Assembly (NCBI GenBank): GCA_028280885.1
Contig: JANQKY010000059.1
Span: 1-58,394 of the forward strand
DNA: 58,394 nt
Reading direction: 5' to 3'
Source of the DNA: Tepidamorphus sp.
Lineage (GTDB): Bacteria > Pseudomonadota > Alphaproteobacteria > Rhizobiales > Tepidamorphaceae
The notes beneath the pieces are model-generated. The model saw nothing but the letters and a program-made list of their open reading frames with translations, did not search any database and was not told the origin of the DNA. The position numbers were made by a program, and so were the translations under genes. Positions within the stretch are counted from its first letter, which is position 1. Each line of letters starts with the position of its first letter. Below are positions 16,843 to 25,002 of this stretch, in pieces.

Positions 16843-18045
16843 ATGCGATGGTGGCCATTCAGATCCGAGCGGAAAGCACTGACCGACGAGCAGATTTTGG
16901 AGCTGCTCGGCGGCGGGGCTTCCACGTCGTCCGGCATTTCGGTTTCTCCGGATACCGCGCTTTGCGTGCCGGCCGTTGCGGCGGCGGTTCGAACCATCTC
17001 GGAAGCCTGCGCCGCGCTCCCCTGCCGCGTGACGCAGATTGCCGATGACGGAACCGAAACGCCGGTACGGTCGCACCCTGCCCAAACGCTGATTTGCGGT
17101 GAAGCGAACGACTGGACGAGTTCCTTCGAATTGACCAGGTCGCTTGTCGCCGATGCCCTGACGCGCGACCAGGGCGGCCTTGCCTGGGTGAACTGGTTGC
17201 GCGACGCGCCGGTCGAGGTCATTCGCTTCAGGCCCGGCGTCATTACCGCCGATTATGACGCGGACGGCTCGGGACGGCCGACCTACCGGATCAACGGCCG
17301 GCCGGTCCCGGCGCAGGAGATCATTCACGTCCGTTCCACCTTCGACAAATGTCCCGTGACGCTTTGCCGTGAGGCGATCGGCACGGCGATTGCGATGGAA
17401 CGGCATGCCGCGCGCCTGTTCGGTCGCGGCGCCCGTCCCGGCGGCATTATCCGCACGGCAAAAGGGCTCGGCGACCAAGGCGTTCGAAAGATGCTGACAG
17501 GCTGGAGAGCGGCGCAGGAAGGCGCGGACAATGCCGGCAAGACGGCGGTGCTCTGGGACGGTGCCGAATGGCAGCCGATGACGCTTAGTTCCGTTGATGC
17601 GCAATTTCAGCAGCTTCGGATATTTCAGATTCAGGAAGTCTGCCGAGCATTCAATATCCCAAGCATCTTGGTCGGCGAGCTGTCCCGCGCGACCTGGAGC
17701 AACTCTGCCGAAATGCAGCGGCTGTTCCTGATGCTTTGCCTGGAGCCATGGCTATTGGCGCTTGAGGGCGCGCTGCGTCGCGCGCTGTTCAGGCCGGAAG
17801 ATCGCAGGGCATTCGCGATCCGGTTCGAGCGGGACGATTTCAGCAAGGTCGATCTGAAGGTGCTGGCCACGGCGATCAGCAGCCTCATCAGCAGCCGCGT
17901 GCTCAATCCGAACGAAGCCCGCGATTGGCTCGACATGCCGCCCTACGAAGCCGGCAACGAATTCGCCAACCCGAACACCGGTGCAAGCCAGCCGAACCAA
18001 CCCGACCAGCCCGACGATGGGGACGGTGATGACGATGACGCTTGA
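16843..18045 (+). CDS. Phage portal protein (HK97 type)
   Basis: The 400-residue protein has the HK97-family portal layout: a short MRWWPF N-terminus, VAAAVRTISEACAALP, EIIHVRSTFDK, and a C-terminal FNIPSILVGELSRATWSNSAEMQRLF segment typical of these portals. The acidic tail (DGDGDDDDA) is also common. It forms the dodecameric ring through which DNA enters the capsid. The 114-base gap upstream holds no gene. It overlaps the following gene by 17 bases. Confidence 0.93.
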   Translation: MRWWPFRSERKALTDEQILELLGGGASTSSGISVSPDTALCVPAVAAAVRTISEACAALPCRVTQIADDGTETPVRSHPAQTLICGEANDWTSSFELTRSLVADALTRDQGGLAWVNWLRDAPVEVIRFRPGVITADYDADGSGRPTYRINGRPVPAQEIIHVRSTFDKCPVTLCREAIGTAIAMERHAARLFGRGARPGGIIRTAKGLGDQGVRKMLTGWRAAQEGADNAGKTAVLWDGAEWQPMTLSSVDAQFQQLRIFQIQEVCRAFNIPSILVGELSRATWSNSAEMQRLFLMLCLEPWLLALEGALRRALFRPEDRRAFAIRFERDDFSKVDLKVLATAISSLISSRVLNPNEARDWLDMPPYEAGNEFANPNTGASQPNQPDQPDDGDGDDDDA

Positions 18046-18421
18046 TGAGATCCTCGCCAATGCCGCCGACCAGGACCGGGGAAAGGAATTCGAGCTTCTC
18101 GACCCGGTGAAGGGGGAGCCGACCGGCATCCGGTTGTGGATTGTCGGTCCCGACAGCGAGACGGCGCATCGTGCCAGCCTGGCGCTTTCCGATGAGCTTG
18201 CCGAGATGGCCGATCATGACGGACGGGTGTCCGCTGCAAACCGCGAGAAAGCACGGCTGAACTGCCTCGCCCGTCATGTCCTGCGATGGGAGATCGAGGA
18301 AGACGGCGAGCCGGTTCCCTTCTCGACCTTGAACGTCCTTCGCCTTCTCAGGGTGCATTGGGTTCAGGAGCAGGTCGATTCGTTCGCGGCTGATCGCGCC
18401 GCGCATCTGGAGACGGCCTGA
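18029..18421 (+). CDS. Phage protein of unknown function between portal and protease
   Basis: The 130-residue protein begins MTMTLDEILANAADQ and has an alpha/beta N-terminal part (EFELLDPVKGEPTGIRLWIVGPDS) followed by helices. It overlaps portal upstream and touches the protease gene (TGATG). It resembles the small tail-chaperone or assembly proteins that describe ligand amounts as 'LDPxTGxPTGxxI', but I cannot assign a firm family. Conservation of coupling suggests an essential head-assembly role. Confidence 0.6.
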   Translation: MTMTLDEILANAADQDRGKEFELLDPVKGEPTGIRLWIVGPDSETAHRASLALSDELAEMADHDGRVSAANREKARLNCLARHVLRWEIEEDGEPVPFSTLNVLRLLRVHWVQEQVDSFAADRAAHLETA

Positions 18422-18924
18422 TGGAACACGTCTTCGTCGAAACCAAGATCCTCGGATCGGACGACGGCGCGGTTTCCGGTGTGGCCTGGAAATTCGGCAC
18501 GCCCGACCGGATCGGCGACTGGATCGAGCCCGGCGCGTTCAAGGGCGCGAAACTGCCTATCCCGATGCTGTTCGGCCACGACATGAACGATCCGATCGGC
18601 ACATGGGACAGCGCGACGGAGAAATCGGATGGCCTGCACATCAGCGGCAAGCTTCTTGTCGACGACGTGGCGCGTGCCCGCGAGGTCCGCGCCTTGGTCA
18701 AATCCGGCGCGGTGCGCGGCCTGTCTCTCGGTTTCGTCACCCGCAAGGCGGTCAGCCGGACCGGCGGCGGCCGCACGATCAAATCACTCGAATTGCTCGA
18801 GGCGTCCCTGGTGACGATCCCGATGCACCCCGGCGCGAAGGTGACTTCGGCCAAATCGGCCGTGCGCGCGCTCCAGATCGCGACGGCCATCAATCGCGCG
18901 ACGGCGCAAATCAGAAGGAGCTGA
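18421..18924 (+). CDS. HK97-type prohead protease
   Basis: The 167-residue protein has the S78 prohead protease features: GVAWKFGTPDRIGDWIEPGAF at the start, the catalytic His in LFGHDMNDPIGTW (about residue 44) and the catalytic Ser in VRGLSLGF (about residue 100). It cleaves the delta domain of the major capsid protein during prohead maturation. The capsid gene starts 1 base after its stop, matching the standard HK97 order. Confidence 0.93.
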   Translation: MEHVFVETKILGSDDGAVSGVAWKFGTPDRIGDWIEPGAFKGAKLPIPMLFGHDMNDPIGTWDSATEKSDGLHISGKLLVDDVARAREVRALVKSGAVRGLSLGFVTRKAVSRTGGGRTIKSLELLEASLVTIPMHPGAKVTSAKSAVRALQIATAINRATAQIRRS

Positions 18925-18925
18925 G

Positions 18926-20215
18926 ATGCTCAACGTCAGCAAGAACGCGCTTCGCTCAAGCGTGGCGATCACCCGCAAGGACGACGATGACGATCCCGTC
19001 GCCGTCGTCACGAAGTCGCTCGACGATCTTCAAAAGGCGATCGACGAACGGCTGTCGAAAGTCGAGGAGAAGACGGCCGGTCTCAAGGTCGAGAAGAAGG
19101 ACGACGGCGATCCTGTCGACTTGAAGACGCTGAGCGACCGGCTTACGGAAGTCGAGAAGAAGGCGAACCGGCCGGGCGGCGGCGCAAGCGATGCCGACGA
19201 GCAGGCCGCTATCGAGCGCAAGGCGCTTTCCTCGCTGCTGCGCTCCGGCGCATCGAGCCCGATCGAGGACGCCGGCGGCATCTTCGAATCCAAGGCGGCA
19301 TCGTCGGACAGCGATCCGGGCGGCGGCTATTTCGTGTTGCCGACGGTCGATCTCACGATCCGCACCCTGATGACCGATATGTCGCCGCTGCGGGGTCTGG
19401 CCGAGGTGGTGACCGTCTCGTCCGACACCTATGAGCGCTTCTATTCGATGAGCACTCGCGGTGCGCAGTGGGTGTCTGAGCGCGACGCCCGCCCGCAGGA
19501 CACCGCCCGTCCCGAACTGATCAAGCACAGCTACGCGGTTTCGGAACTCTACGCGGCTCCGGCCGCGACCCGGCATCTGCTCGACGACGCGGCAACGGAC
19601 ATCGCGTCGTGGCTGATCAACAATGCGACCCTCGACTTTGCCGAGACGGAGGGCGAGGCCTTTCTGTCCGGCGCCGGCAATGACGGCACGCCACGCGGCC
19701 TTCTGGACTATGGCACGACGAACGAGAAGGACTTCACCCGCGCCTGGGGCGTTCACCAGTATATCCCCGCAGGCCATGCGTCGGCGCCGACCGATGCCAA
19801 CCTGGTCACGGCCTGTATCGGCATCGTCGCAGCCCTGCGCAAGCCCTACAAGGGCAATGCCAACTGGCTGATGAATTCGACCACGGCCGCCCGCCTGATG
19901 GGGATCGAGGACGGCAACGGCCGTCGTCTCTGGGCGCCCACCGGCAACCTGATCGAAGGGGTGGAGCATCCGCTTCTCGGCTACCGCGTCGAGATCGACG
20001 AAGGCATGCCCGACCTGTCCGACGGCGCCGGCGCGCACCCGATTGCCTTCGGCGATTTCCGGCAGGGCTACGTCATCGTCGACCGGCAAGGCGTTCGCAT
20101 CAACCGCGACGAACTGACGGTGAAGGGCCGCGTGATCTTCGACACCTACAAGCGTGTGGGCGGCGGCGCGGGCGATTTCAACGCGGTCAAGTTCATCAAG
20201 ATAGCAGCGAGCTAA
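18926..20215 (+). CDS. HK97-type major capsid protein
   Basis: The 429-residue protein has a charged coiled-coil delta domain (about 1-100, rich in Lys/Asp/Glu with DDLQKAIDERLSKVEEK) and then the HK97 fold beginning around GGGYFVLPTVDLTIR. The middle has the family's typical VSERDARPQDTARPEL and AAPAATRHLLDDAATDI segments; the end has GDFRQGYVIVDRQGVRI and RVIFDTYKRVGG. It self-assembles into the icosahedral shell after removal of the N-terminal domain by the upstream protease. Confidence 0.95.
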   Translation: MLNVSKNALRSSVAITRKDDDDDPVAVVTKSLDDLQKAIDERLSKVEEKTAGLKVEKKDDGDPVDLKTLSDRLTEVEKKANRPGGGASDADEQAAIERKALSSLLRSGASSPIEDAGGIFESKAASSDSDPGGGYFVLPTVDLTIRTLMTDMSPLRGLAEVVTVSSDTYERFYSMSTRGAQWVSERDARPQDTARPELIKHSYAVSELYAAPAATRHLLDDAATDIASWLINNATLDFAETEGEAFLSGAGNDGTPRGLLDYGTTNEKDFTRAWGVHQYIPAGHASAPTDANLVTACIGIVAALRKPYKGNANWLMNSTTAARLMGIEDGNGRRLWAPTGNLIEGVEHPLLGYRVEIDEGMPDLSDGAGAHPIAFGDFRQGYVIVDRQGVRINRDELTVKGRVIFDTYKRVGGGAGDFNAVKFIKIAAS

Positions 20216-20225
20216 GGAGGCGCAG

Positions 20226-20615
20226 ATGCGCAAGGACAGCTATTCCAACGTTGCCGTCAAGGCCTCGCTTATCCCGGCGGTGCAGGCCGCGACGCTTGCA
20301 GGCTCGATCGTCGACACAAAGGGTCACCTGTCAGCGCTGATGGTCGTCAACACCGGCGCGATCGTGGGGGCCGGCGACTATTCGATCGCCTTGCAGGAAA
20401 GCGACACGACGACGCCCGGGGATTTCTCCAACGTGGCATCCGACGACCTTATCGGCACGATCCCCGGCACGCTGGCGGCCAGCACGGTCTACCGGCAAGC
20501 CTACATCGGCAAGAAGCGGTATCTGCGGGCGGTCATCACCAGGGCAAGCGGTACCAGCATCGCCGCCGGCGCCGTCATGGTTCTCGGCAGGCCTGCCATC
20601 GCCCCGGTTGCGTGA
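20226..20615 (+). CDS. Phage protein, possible capsid decoration protein
   Basis: The 129-residue protein is rich in small residues and predicted beta strands (ALMVVNTGAIV, YSIALQESD, RYLRAVITRASG). It follows the capsid gene by 10 bases and its stop overlaps the HNH start (TGATG). Proteins of this size and make-up directly after the capsid gene are often capsid stabilisers or decoration proteins, which is an inference from position only. Confidence 0.6.
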   Translation: MRKDSYSNVAVKASLIPAVQAATLAGSIVDTKGHLSALMVVNTGAIVGAGDYSIALQESDTTTPGDFSNVASDDLIGTIPGTLAASTVYRQAYIGKKRYLRAVITRASGTSIAAGAVMVLGRPAIAPVA

Positions 20616-20965
20616 TGCCGTCCCGCGCGCCACGCGTCTGCGGTCACTGCGGTGGCGTTCACCAGACGGGCGAGAGATGCCCGAAGGTCGCCGCGCGCGA
20701 CAGGGAGCGCAAGGCCCGAGCCGATGCCAGGAGGCCGAACGCGCGGGCGCGCGGATATGACGGTGATTGGGAGAAGGCCCGGGCGGAATTCCTTGCCGCC
20801 TACCCAAGCTGCCAACGGTGCGGTGAGCGGGCTGACACCGTCGATCACATCATCCCGGTCAGCAAGGTGCCTCACCGAAGGCTCGACCGGACCAACTTCA
20901 TGGCGCTCTGCACGTCCTGCCATAGCGGCTGGAAGCAGGCGCAAGAGAAGAGGAAACAGAGATGA
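20615..20965 (+). CDS. HNH endonuclease
   Basis: The 116-residue protein has a Cys-rich N-terminus (CGHCGG), a basic linker, then an HNH domain: CQRCGERADTVDHIIP, N in LDRTNFMALC, and CTSCHSGWK. The two C-x-x-C pairs bind the structural zinc. In HK97-like phages HNH nucleases sit beside TerS/TerL and help cos cleavage. Here it is separated from the terminase genes by about 2 kb but lies close to the only substantial gap in the cassette. Confidence 0.9.
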   Translation: MPSRAPRVCGHCGGVHQTGERCPKVAARDRERKARADARRPNARARGYDGDWEKARAEFLAAYPSCQRCGERADTVDHIIPVSKVPHRRLDRTNFMALCTSCHSGWKQAQEKRKQR

Positions 20966-21456
20966 GCAATCTCTTTGCCACCGCCGGAAGCAAGCTGCAT
21001 ATCGGTGCCGCTGCAATGGCGTTCACCGGCACCGACTTCGTGGCCGCTGATTTCAATCTCGTGTCGTGGACCGAGGTCGGCGGAACGACCAATCTCGGCA
21101 GTGCCGGCGACACGTCGGAACTGATCACCTCGGATCACATCGGCGAACAGCGAACCCGGAAGATGAAGGGAACCCGCAATGCCGGTGCGATGGAGATCGT
21201 GTGTGACCTGGATTACGCCGACGCAGGCCAGCTTGCCGTCATTGCTGCTGAGAAGACGAGCGACACCTACCCCTTCAAGATCACGTTCAACGACGCACCG
21301 TCCGGCGGAACACCGTCCGAGCGCTACTTCGTCGCCCTGGTGATGAGTGCGGGTGAGCAATGGGACGAAGCCAACTCCACGATGAAGCTCAACCTGATGC
21401 TTGAAATCGATTCCAACATCGCCCGCGTCGCAGCCGCAGCCGCAGCCGGTCCGTGA
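20962..21456 (+). CDS. Phage tail tube protein
   Basis: The 164-residue protein matches small siphophage tail tube proteins: KLHIGAAAMAFTGTDF, then SWTEVGGTTNLGSAGDTSE and a beta-rich core with YPFKITFNDAP, ending in MKLNLMLEIDSNI. It overlaps the HNH stop by 4 bases. It would polymerise into the tail tube around the tape measure. It is unusual that the tube gene precedes the connector and terminase genes. Confidence 0.8.
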   Translation: MSNLFATAGSKLHIGAAAMAFTGTDFVAADFNLVSWTEVGGTTNLGSAGDTSELITSDHIGEQRTRKMKGTRNAGAMEIVCDLDYADAGQLAVIAAEKTSDTYPFKITFNDAPSGGTPSERYFVALVMSAGEQWDEANSTMKLNLMLEIDSNIARVAAAAAAGP

Positions 21457-21550
21457 CGCCCCCCGGGGGTGGTCATCGACTTTTCACCCCTCCTAGGGAC
21501 CGGCGCGGGTGCAAACGCGCACGATTTGCTCGAAATAGGAATTCACGCAT
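21457..21550 (+). other. Only wide gap in the structural cassette; candidate cos/packaging site
   Basis: Between the tube gene and the first connector gene there are 94 noncoding bases, while the other neighbouring genes from portal to chaperone overlap or are at most 10 bases apart. It contains a CCCCCCGGGGG block, GGTGGTCATCGAC, a TTTTCACCCC stretch, and GCGCGGGTGCAAACGCGC with inverted arms. GC-rich sequences like this beside HNH genes are frequent at cos sites. A terminator is the alternative. Confidence 0.35.
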
Positions 21551-21883
21551 ATGGCGGTCACGCTCATCGATCTGAAGGCCCATTGCAATGTCACCGACAG
21601 CAATGACGACGCTGTCCTGACGACGTATTTGGCAGCGGCTCAAGCGCATGTGGAGCGTCTTCTCGGCTTCTCGCTGTACGACCCAGTTGAATTCCCCGGC
21701 CTCACGCCACCGGACCTTAATCTGGCGGTCATGCAGCTTGCCGCCGACTGGTACGAGAACCGCGAGGCGAGCATATCCGGCACCATCATCGGCCCGATAC
21801 CGTTCGGCGTGCGGGAGATCGTAAACGAGTACCGGACCTACACCTTCGGTCTTGCTGACGCGGGCGCTACCGATGGCGGATAA
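21551..21883 (+). CDS. Head-tail connector protein (gp6-like)
   Basis: The 110-residue protein has the helical DLKAHCNVT-x-D start and AAAQAHVERLLGF helix typical of HK97 gp6-like connectors, with LNLAVMQLAADWYENRE and a C-terminal region ending before the next gene. It would bind under the portal as an adaptor ring. It overlaps the following gene by 11 bases. Confidence 0.88.
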   Translation: MAVTLIDLKAHCNVTDSNDDAVLTTYLAAAQAHVERLLGFSLYDPVEFPGLTPPDLNLAVMQLAADWYENREASISGTIIGPIPFGVREIVNEYRTYTFGLADAGATDGG

Positions 21884-22292
21884 TCGAAGCATCGACAGGC
21901 TGAAACGCCGCATGGCGGCTGTTCCCGAGACCATCAAGAAAGCCGTGCAGCCGACGCTGAAACGGCAGGCCAGCAACATGGCCACAACGATGCGCGGCCT
22001 TGTCCCGGTCGCCGACGGCGATCTCCAGCGCTCGATCGAGGTCACTCCGGCCGGCCAGCAGACGCCACCCTATTCGCAGCCGGGCGGCTCGATGACGGTC
22101 CCGGAAAACGCGGTCGCGGTGACCGTCGGCAATACCGACGTTCGCTATGCCCACCTTGTCGAGTACGGCACCACGAAGACACCGGCGCAACCCTATTTCT
22201 GGCCGGCCGTCAGGCTTCACCGAAACAAAGCCCAGCAGGCGATCAAGCGCGGCGTGTCACGTGCGGTAAAGCGGGAATGGGGCAAGTCATGA
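21873..22292 (+). CDS. HK97 gp10-like head-tail joining protein
   Basis: The 139-residue protein begins MADNRSIDRLKRR and shows the gp10 family pattern: a helical N-terminal part, TMRGLVPVADGDLQRSI, then a beta region and YAHLVEYGTTKTPAQPYFWPAV near the C-terminus. This last segment is a strong signature of phage tail-completion/gp10 proteins. Its start overlaps the preceding gene by 11 bases and its stop overlaps the next by 4. Confidence 0.88.
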   Translation: MADNRSIDRLKRRMAAVPETIKKAVQPTLKRQASNMATTMRGLVPVADGDLQRSIEVTPAGQQTPPYSQPGGSMTVPENAVAVTVGNTDVRYAHLVEYGTTKTPAQPYFWPAVRLHRNKAQQAIKRGVSRAVKREWGKS

Positions 22293-22699
22293 GCGCGGAC
22301 CTGGCGTTTCAGAAGGCGGTCCGGGCCCGGCTGGTCGCCACGGCGGGCGTCACGGCACTCGTCCCTGCAAGTGCCATCCTGGACGTCAACCAGCGGCCGG
22401 CGCCCGACCCGTCGATCATCATCGGCGAAGGCCAGGCAATCGAAGGCGAACGGATAGACCGGCGCGACCAGCAACTCGCCCTCGACCTGCACGCCTGGAA
22501 CAAGGAACCGGGCCTTGCCGGCGTGAAAGCCATTGCCGGCGCGATCCGGACCGCGATCCACTCGGGCCGATTTGACGCGACCGACGGCATTCACGTCGCG
22601 GATTGCCGGGTGTCCCGCACCCGCTTCCTGCGTGATCCCGATGGCGAGACGGCGCACGGTGTCGTCACCGTCGAGGCCGTGGTGTGCGAGGTCGCCTGA
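22289..22699 (+). CDS. Tail completion protein (DUF3168, gp17-like)
   Basis: The 136-residue protein starts LAFQKAVRARLVATAGVTALV and has HAWNKEPGLAGVKAIAGAIR, both typical of the DUF3168/gp17 tail terminator group. It would cap the tail tube and join it to the head. The start at 22289 (ATGA overlap with the gp10 stop) is preferred over 22277. Confidence 0.85.
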   Translation: MSADLAFQKAVRARLVATAGVTALVPASAILDVNQRPAPDPSIIIGEGQAIEGERIDRRDQQLALDLHAWNKEPGLAGVKAIAGAIRTAIHSGRFDATDGIHVADCRVSRTRFLRDPDGETAHGVVTVEAVVCEVA

Positions 22700-23022
22700 T
22701 GCGCGCCGGGCAACTCGACCGGGTGATCACGATCCAGCGCAGCAGCGCGACCGTCGACGACTACGGCACGCCGGCGAATGCCTGGACCGACATCGGCACC
22801 GTGCGCGCCCAGATCGTGCAGCAGTCGACGGAAGAATTCATTCGCGGATTCGGCGCGTCCGACGAGACCGCCATCGTGTTCCGCATTCGCTGGCTTGCCG
22901 GCGTCCAGCTTGGGGACCGCGTGATCTATCAGAACGCCGCGCACAATCTGAAAGAGGTCGAGGAAATCGGCCGTCGTCGCGGGCTGGAGCTTCGCTGTGT
23001 GGCGTCGGGGGGCGATCAGTGA
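22699..23022 (+). CDS. Phage head closure protein (SPP1 gp16-like)
   Basis: The 107-residue protein starts MRAGQLDRVITIQR and continues DDYGTPANAWTDIGTVRAQIV, then RIRWLAGVQLGDRVIYQNAAHNL, which is the head closure/SPP1 gp16 pattern. It closes the capsid after packaging. It begins at the ATG overlapping the previous TGA and its stop overlaps the GTG start of TerS. Confidence 0.88.
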   Translation: MRAGQLDRVITIQRSSATVDDYGTPANAWTDIGTVRAQIVQQSTEEFIRGFGASDETAIVFRIRWLAGVQLGDRVIYQNAAHNLKEVEEIGRRRGLELRCVASGGDQ

Positions 23023-23411
23023 GAGGCACGAAGCCAACCCTTGTCGTGTCGAACGACGGCGTGACGAGAACACCCGCCGCGCCGTCCTGGCTGTCCATGG
23101 AGGCCAAGAAGGAATGGCGGCGCGTCACGCCGATCCTGATCCGGCGGCGGATCCTGACGACGGCCGACCTTGGAAGCCTCGAAAGCTACTGCGCGTCGAT
23201 CGGCGCCATGCGGGATGCGCAGGCCATTCTCAACGCCGAAGGCCTGATCCTGGACGGCAAGCGTCATCCCGCCTTCGGCATCATGAACGCTGCGCAGACC
23301 ACGGCGCGCCTGTGTGCGGCGGAGCTTGGACTGACACCGGTCAGCCGGTCGCGGCCGGCAATTCGGGAGGATGATGACGGCGATGACATCAACCCGCTCG
23401 ACATATCCTGA
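23019..23411 (+). CDS. Terminase small subunit (P27 family)
   Basis: The 130-residue protein starts with GTG at 23019. It has the P27 pattern: PAAPSWLSMEAKKEWRRV, ILTTADLGSLESYCAS, and a helix ending AELGLTPVSRSR before an acidic tail. It recognises the packaging site and recruits TerL. It overlaps TerL by 41 bases. The location downstream of the connector genes rather than before the portal is unusual. Confidence 0.9.
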   Translation: MRGTKPTLVVSNDGVTRTPAAPSWLSMEAKKEWRRVTPILIRRRILTTADLGSLESYCASIGAMRDAQAILNAEGLILDGKRHPAFGIMNAAQTTARLCAAELGLTPVSRSRPAIREDDDGDDINPLDIS

Positions 23412-24993
23412 CTGGATCTACGACGATAGCCCGATCCCGGATCCGCTTGGCTTTGGCGAGCACGCGGTGAAATTCCTGCGGGCGCTCAAGCACCCGAAAT
23501 CAGGCAAGGCCTTCCAGCTCGATCCATGGCAGGAACGGATCGTCCGGCGCATCTATGGCCCGCGCAAGAATGACGGATCGCGCATCGTCAAGACGGTGGT
23601 GCTGCTTCTGCCACGCGGCAACCGCAAGACATCGCTGGCGGCCGCCCTTGCCCTGCTGCACACAATCGGCCCGGAGCGCATCCCCGGCGGCGAGGTCATC
23701 GTAGCGGCATCCGATCGAAAGCAGGCCCGGATCGCCTATGACGAGGCAAAGGGGCTGTGTCTCGCCCACCGGAAGATCGCGCCGAACATCCGCCCGCTCG
23801 ACTACCGCAACCGCCTGATCTATCCCAAGGTCGGCAGCTTCATGGAAGCGATATCGGCCGATGCCGGCACGCAGCATGGTCGGACACCTGTCTTCGTCCT
23901 GGCCGATGAACTGCACGCGCACAAAAAACGCGACCTGTGGGACGTGCTGCGCTCCGGCCTGGTGAAGACGCCCGGGAGCCTCTTGATCGTTGCCACAACG
24001 GCAGGACGCGGACAGGAAAACATCGCGTGGGAGATCGTCGAGGACGCCCGCAAGGTAGCGCGTGGCGAGGTCGACGACCCTTCCGTTCTGCCCGTGCTGT
24101 TCGAAGCCTCCAAGGATGACGACTGGACCGACGAAGCGGTTTGGCGGCGCGTCAATCCCGGCCTTGCACATGGCTATCCCGATATCGAAGGGTTGCGGCA
24201 ACTGGCAAGAGAGGGCGAGCGGCGCATCGGCGACCGGGAAGCGTTCCGGCAACTCAATCTCAATATCTGGCTCGATCACAGTGCCGACCCGTTCGTCGAT
24301 ATGGCGACCTACGACGAAGGATCCGGGGCAGTCGATATCGACGACCTGGAGGCATCGCAGGAGCCGTGCTGGCTTGGCGTCGACCTGTCGAGCAATTCGG
24401 ACCTGACATGTGTCGTCGCCTGCTGGCGAGACGGTGACGACGGCTATCAGGTTCGCCCCTGGTTCTTCTGCCCCGGCGACCGCCTTCGCGAGCGCGCCGA
24501 TCGCGACCAGGTGCCCTACCCGGCTTGGGCCGATGACGGTTTCATCATCGCGACGGACGGCAACGTGGTCGATTTCCGCGTGATCGAAGATCACATCCGC
24601 GAACTGTGCGCCTGCTTCCATGTGCAGGAAATCGCCTTCGATCCGCATCTGGGCCGCGTCATGATGGCGAACCTGCTCGAGGAAGGTCTTCCCGTTGTCG
24701 AATTCCGACAGGGCTGGATTTCGATGGCGCCCGCCGTGAAGGAACTTGAGCGTGCCATCATTGGCGGCCGATTCCGCCACGGCGCGCATCCGGTACTGCG
24801 CTGGAACTTCGAGAATATCGCAACCCATACCGACCAGGCGGGCAACAGGTCCTTCCACAAGGGCAAGAGCCGCGACCGTATCGACGGCGCCGTGGCGAGC
24901 GCCATGGCTGTCGCCCGGTGCGCGGCCGGGAATTCAAACCGCTCGTCCTACGACGATGCACCCGAAGACATCGAGGAATGGGCGTTCGCATGA
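23371..24993 (+). CDS. Terminase large subunit (HK97/P27-associated type)
   Basis: The 540-residue protein has an N-terminal ATPase with a Walker A-like LPRGNRKT (about residue 74) and Walker B VFVLADELHAH, then a C-terminal RNase H-like nuclease with GVDLSSNSDLT and a late Asp in RDRIDGAVAS. It pumps and cuts DNA into the prohead. GGGAGG lies immediately before the 23371 ATG; an in-frame ATG at 23383 has better spacing and may be the true start. Confidence 0.95.
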   Translation: MMTAMTSTRSTYPDWIYDDSPIPDPLGFGEHAVKFLRALKHPKSGKAFQLDPWQERIVRRIYGPRKNDGSRIVKTVVLLLPRGNRKTSLAAALALLHTIGPERIPGGEVIVAASDRKQARIAYDEAKGLCLAHRKIAPNIRPLDYRNRLIYPKVGSFMEAISADAGTQHGRTPVFVLADELHAHKKRDLWDVLRSGLVKTPGSLLIVATTAGRGQENIAWEIVEDARKVARGEVDDPSVLPVLFEASKDDDWTDEAVWRRVNPGLAHGYPDIEGLRQLAREGERRIGDREAFRQLNLNIWLDHSADPFVDMATYDEGSGAVDIDDLEASQEPCWLGVDLSSNSDLTCVVACWRDGDDGYQVRPWFFCPGDRLRERADRDQVPYPAWADDGFIIATDGNVVDFRVIEDHIRELCACFHVQEIAFDPHLGRVMMANLLEEGLPVVEFRQGWISMAPAVKELERAIIGGRFRHGAHPVLRWNFENIATHTDQAGNRSFHKGKSRDRIDGAVASAMAVARCAAGNSNRSSYDDAPEDIEEWAFA

Positions 24994-25002
24994 GGTGGCA
25001 CA

